Shown piece after piece: positions 1-7,883 of a DNA stretch of 64,000 nt. Numbering within the stretch: the stretch's first letter is position 1; each line of letters begins with the position of its first letter. The stretch lies in contig CAVZFQ010000001.1 in the NCBI GenBank assembly GCA_963774625.1, positions 1 through 64,000 on the forward strand. Reading direction: 5' to 3'. The DNA comes from VAXT01 sp963774625 (GTDB taxonomy: Bacteria; Actinomycetota; Thermoleophilia; Gaiellales; Gaiellaceae). The position numbers were made by a program, and so were the translations under genes. The notes beneath the pieces are model-generated. The model saw only the letters and a list, made by a program, of their open reading frames with translations. It did no database searches and was not told where the DNA came from.

Positions 1-800
1 CCTGTTCCTGGGTGATGCCGGCGTGCCTTATAAGGCCGAGATCGGTGCTTCTCTCGGCGTCGCTCTCGAGCCTCGCCGAGCTCGGGGTCTTCGTTGCTCT
101 CGGCCTGACGATCGACATCAGTGGGCTTTCGGGACGCGTCTGGCTCGAAGGCATCGTGCTTGCGCTCGGGCTTGCTCTGCTCGCACGGCCGCTGGTGGTT
201 CTCGTGACACTTGGCGCCGCGCGTCTGAGCTGGGCGGAGCGGGTGTTCATCACCTGGAGCGGCCTGAAAGGGGCGGTGCCGATCCTGCTGGCCGCTTTCG
301 CAGTTCTCGGCGGTGTCGCGGGGGCCGAGCGCGTGTACGGCGTCGTGTTCGTCGTCGTGCTCGTCTCGGTCGTCGGCCAGGGGACACTGGTGCCATTTGT
401 GGCTCGTGCTCTCGGCATTCCGATGCGCAAACGGCCATCGCTTCCGTGGGAGCTGTCGGTCCGGCTCGGCGAAGAACCGCAGCCCGAGCATGAGTTCGAG
501 GTCGGCGCTGGCTCACGAGCAGCCGGACGGACGATCCGCGATCTCCCGCTCGGCGAGCACGCGTGGGTCACGCTCGTGGTGAGGGATGGGGCGGCAACGC
601 GCCCCGCCGGATCGCTTGAGCTGGAAGCGGGTGACCGCGTCATGCTCTTGGCCGAGGCGGACGATCTCGAACCGCTAACGCGGCTATTCCCGGCAAGTAA
701 AGAACCGCCGGCGATGAACACCGGCGGCATACCTCGGCGCATCCTCGTCAGCGAGAGGCTTGATGTGAAACTCGTTCCATTGTTTAGAAACGGCCCATGA
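1..800 (+). CDS. K+/H+ antiporter (CPA1, NhaP2/CvrA-type), C-terminal part, frameshifted
   Basis: This is the 3' part of a CPA1 cation/proton antiporter that begins before the window. The visible protein has the last membrane segments (LAELGVFVALGLTIDI, then WSGLKGAVPILLAAF) followed by a soluble TrkA-C-like domain (about 85 residues, ending near position 700), the layout of NhaP2-type K+/H+ antiporters. Positions 2-43 read LFLGDAGVPYKAEI in one frame, which is the conserved block expected just upstream, while the rest reads in the next frame. A frame shift therefore lies near positions 44-56. The long stretch after it is intact and conserved, so a sequencing indel is as likely as a real lesion. 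Confidence 0.8.
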   Translation, partial: CSWVMPACLIRPRSVLLSASLSSLAELGVFVALGLTIDISGLSGRVWLEGIVLALGLALLARPLVVLVTLGAARLSWAERVFITWSGLKGAVPILLAAFAVLGGVAGAERVYGVVFVVVLVSVVGQGTLVPFVARALGIPMRKRPSLPWELSVRLGEEPQPEHEFEVGAGSRAAGRTIRDLPLGEHAWVTLVVRDGAATRPAGSLELEAGDRVMLLAEADDLEPLTRLFPASKEPPAMNTGGIPRRILVSERLDVKLVPLFRNGP

Positions 801-1028
801 ACTCGAAAGAGCAGGCGATTCGCGGGTCCTTCTTTGAGAGGCGATTCGCACACCCGCGCGTAGGCATTTGGGAGAAAAACGGCGCAGTCGAAGGAACCAA
901 GCGGAAAAACGAGCAATTCGCGTTAGAGGTTCCCCGGATTGCGCAATACGCGACCAACGCCCGCTCGGTCACTGATCGAGCGCTCAGCGAAGTAGGCCGG
1001 CCGGCGCCTCGGCATCACGCTCGCCTGG

Positions 1029-1436
1029 CTAGTCCGCAAGACGGCCGACGGCCTCACGCAGCGATCGGCGCTCGGCGGCCAGGCTTCTGAATGCCTCGGT
1101 CAACCGGCGCTCACCTTCCTTTGTGAGCGAGAGCTTGGCCACGCGCCCGTCATCGGGCGAGCTCTCGCGCTTAACGAGCCCCGCCTTCTCGGCGCGCGCG
1201 ACGAGTTCGGTGACCGTGCTCTGCGCAAGGCTCATGCGCTCGGCGAGCTCGCTCACGGTCGAGCGTTCGCTGTGGTCCGCGGCGCCCTTGATCAGGAGGA
1301 GGACGAGGTAACGGCGTGGAGTCAGGCCCGACCCGCGCGCGATGCGCTCTGTTTGACGCTCGAACTGGCGGAGCGCGGTGCGGAACTCAGCTGCGCGAAG
1401 CACATCCTCCGTTCTGGGTGCTGGCGGTTCGGACAT
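1029..1436 (-). CDS. MarR family transcriptional regulator
   Basis: A 135-residue winged-helix DNA-binding protein of normal MarR length. The helix-turn-helix is visible as SELAERMSLAQSTVTELVARAEKAGLV followed by the wing RESSPDDGRVAKLSLTKEG (both shown here only as landmarks at about residues 65-110), flanked by the long N- and C-terminal helices used for dimerisation. It is divergent from the cupredoxin-like gene at 1570 with about 130 bp between them, so it may control itself and that gene. The ligand cannot be told from sequence. Confidence 0.9.
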   Translation of the reverse strand: MSEPPAPRTEDVLRAAEFRTALRQFERQTERIARGSGLTPRRYLVLLLIKGAADHSERSTVSELAERMSLAQSTVTELVARAEKAGLVKRESSPDDGRVAKLSLTKEGERRLTEAFRSLAAERRSLREAVGRLAD

Positions 1437-1535
1437 CGCCGAATCGTAAAGCGATGGACGTTTGCGGAGGCCCCTGTAAGAAACCTGTAAAGGACTCCAA
1501 CTTTGCGATTACCCCCGCGTCGGATTGGTAAAGAA

Positions 1536-1563
1536 GATCGTATTCCGATCTAAATAAGGAGGT
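1536..1563 (+). promoter_or_regulatory. Short inverted repeat and strong Shine-Dalgarno before the cupredoxin-like gene
   Basis: The MarR/cupredoxin intergenic space holds an inverted repeat GATCG-5 nt-CGATC (1536-1540 and 1546-1550) and a near-perfect Shine-Dalgarno AAGGAGGT (1556-1563) six bases before the ATG at 1570. The repeat is short; calling it a MarR operator is inference from position only. Confidence 0.4.
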
Positions 1564-1569
1564 AGCACG

Positions 1570-2440
1570 ATGAAGAAGTTGCTCCTTCTACTCGCAGGCA
1601 CGTTGGCGATCGCCGGCGCCACCCCTGCGGTCTCCGAGTCCGAGCCGACAGCGACCGTGAACGTGGCGATCCTCGCGACGGGCTTCCAACCGAATAGTGT
1701 CGTCGTCCGATCCGGCGACACGGTCACATGGAGAAACGCGGACAGCAAGCCGCACCGCGTCGTCTCCGACACCGGCGCATTTCCTCGTCGCCCGTGCTCC
1801 GGAGCGGCGAGACGTACTCGTATCGCTTTGGTACCGCGTCCGCGTATTCCTACAGTGACGCGGTGGCGGGGGGCTCGAGGCACACCGGTGTGGTGCACGT
1901 CCGCGGCGGCGGGGTGACCGTCGCTCTCAGCCGGCTCTTCGTCGTCTACCGCAACCCGGTGCAGGTGATCGGCAGCATCGGCGATGCCCGCCCGGGACAA
2001 GAGGTGACGATCAACATGACGCGGTACGGCGGCCAGCAGGTGACCCGCGTTGTGACAGTCGATGCCGAGGGCACCTATTCGCTGGTCGACCGACCGCCGA
2101 TCCGCACCGAGTACAAGGCGTCTTGGGCAAACGGCGAGAGCACACGCGCGCCGTTCGTCAACGTCCGGCCGCTCGTCATCTTCCGCGTCCTCAGCCACCA
2201 GGCGAACCGGTTCTATGTCAAGGTCGCTGCGCAGCGGTCGTACCGAGGACGGTCGTGCTGCTTCAGCGCCGTACGAACTCCGGCTCCTGGTTCACGACCA
2301 AGCGCGTCCGGCTGAACCAGCGCGGCGAGGCCCGCTTCCGCGGCAACTTCCCACGCGGCACGACCCAGGCCCGCATGTGGGTCAACAGGGCGCCCGGTTA
2401 CATCCCGGGCTTCAGCGTCACCAAGACGGTCAGTCGCTAA
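1570..2440 (+). CDS. Secreted cupredoxin/plastocyanin-like protein, two frameshifts
   Basis: An N-terminal signal peptide (MKKLLLLLAGTLAIAGATPA) leads into a plastocyanin-like fold: GFQPNSVVVRSGDTVTWRN, then KPHRVV, then SPVLRSGETYSYRF and GVVHV. A C-terminal half of about 170 residues looks like beta-sandwich repeats (GSIGDARPGQEVTI; NSGSWFTTKRVRLNQRGEA). The reading frame changes near 1780-1790 and near 2240-2250; joining three frames gives one continuous protein of about 290 residues. Only the first copper ligand (His in KPHRVV) is evident. The Cys-x-x-His block usual in type 1 copper sites is replaced by SYSDAVAGG, so copper binding is doubtful. A perfect hairpin follows the stop. Confidence 0.7.
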
Positions 2441-2452
2441 CGATGACTTCGA

Positions 2453-2481
2453 GGCGCCGGGGCACATCGGTCCCCGGCGCC
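2453..2481 (+). terminator. Perfect GC-rich hairpin after the cupredoxin-like gene
   Basis: GGCGCCGGGG (2453-2462), a nine-base loop, then CCCCGGCGCC (2472-2481): a perfect 10-bp stem starting 13 bases after the stop codon at 2440. There is no clear T tract, as is common in high-GC actinobacteria. Confidence 0.65.
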
Positions 2482-2509
2482 TCCCTGCTCCGCCCCGCCG
2501 TCTTGAGTG

Positions 2510-3076
2510 ATGGCCGACGTCCTTAGCGTCACGCTCGCATCCCTCGAGGCCGTGCTGGCGCTCGTCGTCCTGCGTCATCTCGCCCGTTTCGGACGGGCAT
2601 TCCCGTGGCTCGCCGCGCTGATGGCTTTCTTCCTGGTGCGGGCGGCCGACCGCTACTACGTCGCGTTCATGGGCGATGAGCCGCTTGCGTTCTCACTGCT
2701 GGTGGACGGACTGGCCGTGTTGCTGCTCACCCTGCTCATCTTCGGCATTCGAAGAATGGTGTGCGGACTCCTGGCCGTCGAGAACGAGGCCGCGATCAAG
2801 GAAGCCGAATACGAGCGCGCACTCGTGGACTACCGCCGGCTCATGCGGCATCGCATCGCAAATCCCCTCACCGTCCTTCGCGGCAACATCCAGTTGCTCA
2901 AGGACCTGCCTGACCTCAGTCGCGAGGAACGTGCGATCCTGGTCGACTCCGTGCACGAAGCAGTCGGGCGACTCGAGCACGTCGCGCTGAATCCGAGCCC
3001 GCTCGGCAAGGAAGAAGCCTCCCTCGACGGGCGCCCTCGGCTAGGAAGCCGCCGTCGCGGCGTCAAGGCTGTCTGA
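2510..3076 (+). CDS. Membrane protein with orphan histidine-kinase dimerisation (DHp) domain
   Basis: About 188 residues. The first 90 are three hydrophobic segments (TLASLEAVLALVVLRHL, FPWLAALMAFFLV, LLVDGLAVLLLTLLIFGI), then a helical linker, then a HisKA-like H-box with the phospho-acceptor context RLMRHRIANPLTVLRGNIQL (about residues 117-137) and a second helix (EERAILVDSVHEAVGRLEHV). The ATP-binding catalytic domain is missing: the protein stops about 25 residues after the DHp helices and no N/G box follows in any frame up to 3404. It may be a degraded kinase or a genuine DHp-only partner phosphorylated by another kinase. GTG at 2507 is an alternative start. Confidence 0.65.
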   Translation: MADVLSVTLASLEAVLALVVLRHLARFGRAFPWLAALMAFFLVRAADRYYVAFMGDEPLAFSLLVDGLAVLLLTLLIFGIRRMVCGLLAVENEAAIKEAEYERALVDYRRLMRHRIANPLTVLRGNIQLLKDLPDLSREERAILVDSVHEAVGRLEHVALNPSPLGKEEASLDGRPRLGSRRRGVKAV

Positions 3077-3404
3077 CGAGGTAGGCCACTCAGCCTGCTA
3101 CCCGAGGCCCAGCAGACCCAGCCGCCCGCGCAGTCAACGGTGTCGAAACTAGCGCTGTCGAAGCGGCCCCAGGACTGTCGGCATCAGCGCTCGCGTCGCT
3201 GCCGGTGGGCCCGGGACACCAGACTGAAGAGATCGAGCGGATCGTCGACGACGAGAGGCCTACCTCGTCGTCGACAAGTTCGGCGAGGCCGAGGAGATCG
3301 CGGAGGACGACACCGCAGGCACGAAGTAGGCGTTCCGGGGATGCCCCTGTGGGTGTTGAATCCGACCGCCGGCCCCGACACGTGGAGCTAAATGCCCTTT
3401 CGGA
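3077..3404. other. Non-coding stretch with a possible gene remnant
   Basis: No intact gene is visible in these 328 bases. Around 3220-3329 two frames read EEIERIVDDE then EAYLVVDKFGEAEEIAEDD ending at a TAG (3327-3329). That has the acidic, helical look of a real small protein, so this may be the tail of a frameshifted small gene. I cannot name it. Confidence 0.3.
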
Positions 3405-3689
3405 CTAGTCCGTCATCCGGATCGCGACCTGGTATTTCGCGACCGATGTGCGCTGGCCGGGAGTGTCGCCGGCTGGCATTGCGCTGAGCGCTTCGTCGCC
3501 CTGCTTGTAGTCGTCCTCGGTGTCAAAGAAGAGGATCACGAGTGACTTCTCGGCTTCCGGATCGTGAAGAACCACGATCTCCTTGGCCGGCACGTCGTCC
3601 GGACGCTCGCTGCTTTCCATTTCGCGCTGCATCTCAGCTATCCGTTCACTGCGTACGCCATCGAAGGACACGACTCGTGCGAGTGCCAT
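3405..3689 (-). CDS. Small ABM-like dimeric alpha/beta-barrel protein
   Basis: A 94-residue protein with the alternating beta-alpha-beta pattern of the antibiotic-biosynthesis-monooxygenase-like (dimeric alpha+beta barrel) superfamily: ALARVVSFDGV at the start, EIVVLHDPEAEKSLVILFFD in the middle and VAKYQVAIRM at the end. Members bind small molecules or haem, or have no known activity; no catalytic residue is identifiable here. The start is supported by AAGGAGG a few bases before the ATG. It is divergent from the small gene at 3812. Confidence 0.65.
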   Translation of the reverse strand: MALARVVSFDGVRSERIAEMQREMESSERPDDVPAKEIVVLHDPEAEKSLVILFFDTEDDYKQGDEALSAMPAGDTPGQRTSVAKYQVAIRMTD

Positions 3690-3811
3690 GACTGCCTCCT
3701 TGTCGAGATTTTCGCCCGACCCTAAACCTTGAGCCGAAAGCTTGAGCGCACAGTACTCGGACGCTCACCTTTCGAGTCGTTCGGCCCCAGCCGACCACGA
3801 AGGGGAGACCG

Positions 3812-4057
3812 ATGGCATTCAATTTCAAGCTCGAGCACGAGGAAGGCACGCCTGCCGACCTGCCTTCCTTTCAGACGTCTGTTCCGACCTGGCGACAGGG
3901 AGATGAGATACCGCTCGGCAATGACCGGATGCTGAGCGTGATCGACACGAGGGACGACGGCGACGGCGCGCTGCTGATCGTCGAGGACAAAGAAGAAGGG
4001 GCCCCAAACGCGGAGAGCCCCACCAAAGCAGGGCTCTCTAGATCCTCTATCTCTTAG
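3812..4057 (+). CDS. Conserved small hypothetical protein
   Basis: An 81-residue soluble protein starting MAFNFKLEHEEGTPADLPSF, with the pattern (WRQGDEIPLGNDRMLSVIDTR) I associate with short actinobacterial proteins of unknown function. These usually end soon after a LLIVED-type strand. Here the frame runs on for about 22 more residues (from KEEGAPN to SRSSIS) through a perfect hairpin that looks like the gene's own terminator. The original stop may therefore have been lost by mutation or an indel near 3990. An AAGGGGAG ribosome-binding site precedes the ATG. Confidence 0.6.
   Translation: MAFNFKLEHEEGTPADLPSFQTSVPTWRQGDEIPLGNDRMLSVIDTRDDGDGALLIVEDKEEGAPNAESPTKAGLSRSSIS
4013..4038 (+). terminator. 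Hairpin overlapping the 3' end of the 3812-4057 gene
   Basis: GAGAGCCC (4013-4020), a ten-base loop, then GGGCTCTC (4031-4038): a perfect 8-bp stem followed by a pyrimidine-rich tail (tagatcctctatctctt). It lies inside the last codons of the open frame, which is why I suspect the natural stop codon is upstream of it. Confidence 0.55.
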
Positions 4058-4127
4058 GGAGGGATTTCGGACCGTACAAATACGTACTCCCAGGAACCCT
4101 CTTCGGTTTTGCAAACGGTAAATCTAG

Positions 4128-4304
4128 GCCTTCGTCCCGTTCGGTTCCAGCTTCACCGTCGTGCCCGCGAGCGCGCCGCAGGATCAAGCAACGAGCGAGC
4201 TCGTGCACCGACTGCGCGACGACGTCCTTCCGCCGATCGAGACCGACGGCCTCCAGGTGCACGTCGGCGGCCTCACCACCTCGGTCATCGAGCCGGCGTC
4301 ATGA
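4128..4304 (+). pseudogene. Remnant of an MMPL/RND-family transporter
   Basis: The frame from 4128 to the TGA at 4302-4304 reads a piece typical of actinobacterial MMPL transporters: FTVVPASAPQDQATSELV, then HRLRDDVLPPIE and LQVHVGGLTTSVIE. This is the periplasmic segment just before the second membrane half. There is no start codon, no membrane segments on either side, and the next gene begins at 4487, so this is a decayed fragment of about 58 residues. A complete MMPL gene lies at 22077-24242. Confidence 0.6.
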
Positions 4305-4486
4305 ACCTCGGCGAGATGCTCGGCGCGGGAGCGCCGTACAGCCGCCTCACGCGTTGCCGGCCCTCATCGCGTACGGATCGCTCCTGCCAAAGCCCATCGT
4401 GGGTACTGACTCGTTAAGGCCGGCGAAAGAATTGCCCCACTACGCTCGCGCCGATCGGTCGCTTCGTTACTGAAGGGAGAGGGGAG

Positions 4487-6058
4487 ATGAAGATGCGCGG
4501 CTTGTCGTTCAGGTCGGCGCTCGTTCTCGCGACGGCTGCGGCGATTCTCATGGCGCCGGTTGCCGCTGCAAAGAGGCGTCCCCCTCCGCCACCTCCACCG
4601 CCACCACCGACTTGGAGCACCTACGTCAAGAACTACGCGTACGTCCACAACGGCGTCAGGTACGGCGTAACCCCTGAGCAGGTGCAGGCCACTTCCGACG
4701 GAGGCTCGGTCGCCCTCGCCCTGGTCGACCGCCTGAGCGGCGGAAGCTGGGTGGTCAAGCTCGACTCGTTCGGCACTCCGCAGTGGCAACGGGAGGTCGG
4801 CTGCTTCGACCTTCCTCCCGGCAGCTACGCCCTCGGCGTCTCCTTCGACCAAACGGCGGACGGCGGCTACGTCCTCGGCGGCGGGACGAGGGGCTGCGGG
4901 TCCGAGACGATCTGCCCCTACCTCGGCGGGCTCCAGTGCGGGCTCGTCGAGAAGCTCGACGCGACCGGCGGGCTCGCCTGGGCGCGGGTCTTCTCCTCGC
5001 CTGCGACGAACATCACCGCCCTCAATCGGATCATGCAGACGAACGACGGCGGTTACATCGCGGTGGGCAGCGTCGAGAACGCTGGTCAGAACACCGGCGT
5101 CTTGAGCGCGCTCGTCCTCAAGCTCGACGGACAAGGCAACGTGCAGTGGCGGAGAACGCTCGGCCAGCCCGGAGGGCCGACGGACGCTCTTCTGAACGAT
5201 GTGAAGCAAACGGCAGACGGGGGTTACATCACAACCGGCCAGTTCTCGGCCACCTCCGCGTGTCAGTACGGACACGGCTGCGGGGAGGGCGTGCTCGTCG
5301 TCAAGCTCAACGCGAACGGCGGCCTCGCCTGGCTACGCGGCTTCAACAGCTTCGATGGCAACGGAGACCCGACCGCTTCCGAGCACGCGCTCTCAATCGT
5401 CCAGACGTCGGAGGGCGGTTTCCTCGTCGCGGGCAACTGGCGCAACACCATCGGGCCAGGAACGTGCTGTCGCGGAGCGCTCTTGCTCAAGCTCGATGCG
5501 AACGGCAACAGCCAGTGGCAGCGGGCCTATAGCGGCGGGGTCTACTGCTTCTTCAACGGCTACTCGTACCAGTGCTATGCGATCGGGGCAGACGTTTATG
5601 CCGTGCATCAGACGTCCGACGGCGGCTACGTCCTGTCCGGGTCAGGCGACCTGAAGCTACTCGACAGCGTTCCGCTCGTGCCGTGGCTGGCGAAGGTCGA
5701 CGCTGCGGGCAACCTTCTCTGGCAGCACTTCTACTACCGAGCCCACCCGACGACGGGCAGACCGCTGAGCCAGTACTTCCCTTCGTCCGACCTTGCGAAC
5801 GGCGGCGGCTACTTCGGGCTCGGCTGGACGGAGAACCTGTCCGACGGCCTCGGAGAGCTCTTCGCCGTCAAGACGGACGGCGCCGGGCTGGTGGGAACGT
5901 GTAACGAAGTCCGACCCGCGACTCCGCTCACCGCGATCGATCCCATGCTCGCCACCATCAAACCCGGGCTACCCGTCCAGACATCGATCGGCGAGCAGGA
6001 CGACTCACCGAGCACGACGCGCTCGACGTCGATCACCAGCACCCCGGGACAGTGCTAG
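4487..6058 (+). CDS. Secreted protein with DGGY-type beta-propeller-like repeats
   Basis: 523 residues. A signal peptide (about residues 1-28) is followed by a ten-proline run, then at least six repeats of about 60-70 residues. Each combines K-L-D-x-x-G-x-x-x-W-x-R with a Q-T-x-D-G-G-Y-x-x-x-G block (QTADGGYVLGGG, QTNDGGYIAVGS, QTADGGYITTGQ, QTSEGGFLVAGN, QTSDGGYVLSGS). Such repeats are predicted to build an extracellular beta-propeller; no enzyme motif is visible. Several cysteines (CGSETICPYLGGLQC) suggest disulfides. A GGGAGAGGGGAG ribosome-binding site decides the ATG. It stands alone on its strand, so its role (surface binding or structural) is unknown. Confidence 0.75.
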   Translation: MKMRGLSFRSALVLATAAAILMAPVAAAKRRPPPPPPPPPPTWSTYVKNYAYVHNGVRYGVTPEQVQATSDGGSVALALVDRLSGGSWVVKLDSFGTPQWQREVGCFDLPPGSYALGVSFDQTADGGYVLGGGTRGCGSETICPYLGGLQCGLVEKLDATGGLAWARVFSSPATNITALNRIMQTNDGGYIAVGSVENAGQNTGVLSALVLKLDGQGNVQWRRTLGQPGGPTDALLNDVKQTADGGYITTGQFSATSACQYGHGCGEGVLVVKLNANGGLAWLRGFNSFDGNGDPTASEHALSIVQTSEGGFLVAGNWRNTIGPGTCCRGALLLKLDANGNSQWQRAYSGGVYCFFNGYSYQCYAIGADVYAVHQTSDGGYVLSGSGDLKLLDSVPLVPWLAKVDAAGNLLWQHFYYRAHPTTGRPLSQYFPSSDLANGGGYFGLGWTENLSDGLGELFAVKTDGAGLVGTCNEVRPATPLTAIDPMLATIKPGLPVQTSIGEQDDSPSTTRSTSITSTPGQC

Positions 6059-6399
6059 CCGCCCCAGCGCTCGGACGTGGCCGCTGTCCGGCCTAGGGTG
6101 TCCGGCGGGTTCCGTGAACCGGCGGCGCGTCTGGCTGAAGGGTCACCTCGCCGAACGCGAGGACCTCTTGGGCGCCACGCGAAGGGAGGGCTTGCCCGCG
6201 AAAATCGGGGTGCTGAAAAGCGCCCTCGCCGAGCTGGAAGCGCCACCGTCCGTACCGATTGATCGATCGCTCTCGACGACGACGTCGAGCCCGCTTTGCC
6301 AGTCGTTGCAGCCCGTCGTCAGGATCACGCGCGGGTTGTGATGACGAGGAGCGATCGGCCGACCCCGCCCGCGCATTCACTTACGAGGCTGGCTCTCCG
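6059..6399. other. Intergenic region between convergent genes
   Basis: 341 bases with no supported gene, lying between the 3' ends of the repeat protein and of the lipoprotein gene. The right end contains one unit of a 19-base tandem duplication that copies the end of the lipoprotein gene. A weak GGTTC-3 nt-GAACC palindrome is present near 6107-6122. I see nothing else. Confidence 0.4.
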
Positions 6400-6418
6400 T
6401 CACGAGGCTGGCTCTCCG
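6383..6418. repeat. 19-base tandem duplication across the lipoprotein stop codon
   Basis: ACGAGGCTGGCTCTCCG occurs at 6383-6399 and again at 6402-6418, a direct tandem repeat with a 19-base period. The second unit encodes the last residues (GEPAS) and part of the stop of the minus-strand lipoprotein; the first lies just beyond the stop. This looks like a replication-slippage duplication. Confidence 0.7.
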
Positions 6419-6981
6419 CGCGGAGTGACGACCCACCAGAGCCCTCCGTGCAGATCGACGTTGTGGCACTTGATCTCGTCCGGCGACTCGTGTTCGTAGA
6501 AGTACAGCGGACGGCCGTTGTAGGTGACTTGCAACCTCCCGTCGCTTCGGCGGATCGTGGCGAGGAGGTTCTTGTCCGCGCCGGCGCCGGCCGACGGTGG
6601 CTCGCGCGTCAGGACCGGCGGCCACGCCTTCACACATTCGGCGCTCGTACAGGCCGACCGGTTGCGGCCGTCGATTTCGAACACGTACACGACCTGTCCG
6701 TTCGCGTCGAAGAGGACCCGGCCGAACTCCGAGTCCTTCACGACGATCTGGGCTCGTTTGGCGGGCACGCGCAGCCCCGCCTCTCCCGCAGGGCGGCGCG
6801 ATGAGGCCGCGCCGTTCTTCATCGCGTCCGCGTCCTTCTTCATCGCATCCGACTTATTGGTCTCGGTGGTCCGAGCGCGCGTGGTGCCTTCCTGCGGCTG
6901 CGCGGTGTCGTCGTCACCGCCGCAACCTGCGACGGTCAGGGCTAACACAAGGACGATGACGATCGGACGGAAACCGCTCAC
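6400..6981 (-). CDS. Lipoprotein with secreted Y-x4-D-type repeats
   Basis: About 193 residues. The lipobox LTVAGC at about residues 14-19 predicts Sec export and lipid attachment. A low-complexity Lys/Thr-rich linker follows, then two repeats typical of the Lipoprotein_15 family (secreted repeat with Y-x4-D motif): VLFDANGQVVYVFEIDGRN...CVKAWPP and VTYNGRPLYFYEHESPDE...WWVVTP. I chose the GTG at 6981 because AAGGTGAG sits just before it and gives a normal signal peptide; the upstream ATG (7020) would add 13 charged residues. The stop lies in a 19-base tandem duplication. Function unknown; homologues are often annotated as predicted lipoproteins. Confidence 0.8.
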   Translation of the reverse strand: MSGFRPIVIVLVLALTVAGCGGDDDTAQPQEGTTRARTTETNKSDAMKKDADAMKNGAASSRRPAGEAGLRVPAKRAQIVVKDSEFGRVLFDANGQVVYVFEIDGRNRSACTSAECVKAWPPVLTREPPSAGAGADKNLLATIRRSDGRLQVTYNGRPLYFYEHESPDEIKCHNVDLHGGLWWVVTPRGEPAS

Positions 6982-7220
6982 GCTCTCACCTTTCGCCTCG
7001 AGGGCTCGGCACCTACCCAAGCACGCCGCGCCTTACGAGTTGGTTAAGTTCACCCATCGAAGGCAGCGCGATCGGGCCGCCGAGCGGCTCGACGTCTACC
7101 TGGAAAAGGCAGCGACTGGCGCCCCGTTCTCTCCGGATTGACCATCTCCTGAGCCGGGCGTAGGGTAAAACGCCTCGAAGCAAAGGAGGCGCACACAGTG
7201 CCTGCGTCAAAAGGTTCCTC

Positions 7221-7601
7221 ATGAGCACAGCGACGTTTGCCGGTGTCGCTGGCGGTCTGACTGTGCCGAGCTCGTTCGTAGAGGTAGTGAGGAAGAACCT
7301 GCCCGGAAACACCAGTTGGGCAGTTACAGCGATTGTCACGACGAGGGCAATCGGTCAGACCGATGCCGAAACAAGAGACCTCGACTGTGAGTTGCGTAGC
7401 AGCGGAGGGTTCATCGGAAGCGCATCCGATCGCCGGTTTATCCCCTCAAGGGCTGATATCAGACGATCGGTGACCTTGAACGGTGGCGCGTTCATTCCTG
7501 CCGAGGGCGGAAACGTCAGCCTCTTCTGCAGGTCGTCGGCGACGTCTGAGACCCTGGAAGCGGCCCAGATCATGCTGATTCAGGTCGATGGCTTCTCGTA
7601 A
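7221..7601 (+). CDS. Hypothetical protein
   Basis: About 126 residues with mostly beta-strand and Ser/Thr-rich composition (SWAVTAIVTTRAIG, LDCELRSSGGF, NVSLFCRSSA, AAQIMLIQVDGF), resembling small exported actinobacterial proteins with two conserved cysteines. There is no clear signal peptide from this ATG. A strong AAAGGAGG (about 7181-7188) is placed for a GTG at 7198 in another frame that stops after eight codons. The true 5' end may therefore be frameshifted, or the ATG may be reached by reinitiation. I do not recognise the family. Confidence 0.5.
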   Translation: MSTATFAGVAGGLTVPSSFVEVVRKNLPGNTSWAVTAIVTTRAIGQTDAETRDLDCELRSSGGFIGSASDRRFIPSRADIRRSVTLNGGAFIPAEGGNVSLFCRSSATSETLEAAQIMLIQVDGFS

Positions 7602-7743
7602 ATCGGCCGGGAGACTACGACAGACAACAAAACTCGTATACGCCATTATTCCGCCCGCCAGCGGTGTGGTCTGGGCAACGACTGGCGCGCGGACTGGCGC
7701 ACAGGCGGGGCAAAGCCGCATAGTTGACGCCTAGAGCACGCGC

Positions 7744-7786
7744 CTCCAAAACCGGGGGTTGCAGGTTCGAGTCCTGCCGCCCCTGT
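7744..7786 (+). repeat. tRNA-Trp 3'-half, left copy of a 43-bp direct repeat (att-like)
   Basis: This 43-bp segment is the 3' half of a tRNA-Trp: anticodon-loop bases CTCCAAA, variable loop, a perfect T-arm (GCAGG-TTCGAGT-CCTGC) and the acceptor strand CGCCCCT plus discriminator G. Upstream, TAGAGCAC and GGGGC recall the D-arm and acceptor 5' strand but are misspaced, and the anticodon stem does not pair, so this is not a functional tRNA. An identical 43 bp lies at 13273-13315. tRNA 3' halves are the classic attachment sites of tyrosine-recombinase elements. Confidence 0.7.
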
Positions 7787-7883
7787 GGCGCTGATTGAGC
7801 CGAAACCCGCTTCGCTAGAGCGGTCTTCAGTTCACGACAGACTTCGGACTGCGGGCCCGCACCCCTTGCCGGTTGCCGTCACA

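Noticed and set aside
4364..5275. Long minus-strand frame opposite the secreted repeat protein
   Set aside because: Arg/Val-rich antisense frame with no motif; the plus strand has a signal peptide and regular repeats.
7690..7786. A complete tRNA-Trp gene at the left repeat
   Set aside because: The T-arm and 3' acceptor strand are perfect, but the anticodon stem does not pair and the D-arm and 5' acceptor strand are misspaced, so it is a 3' half only.
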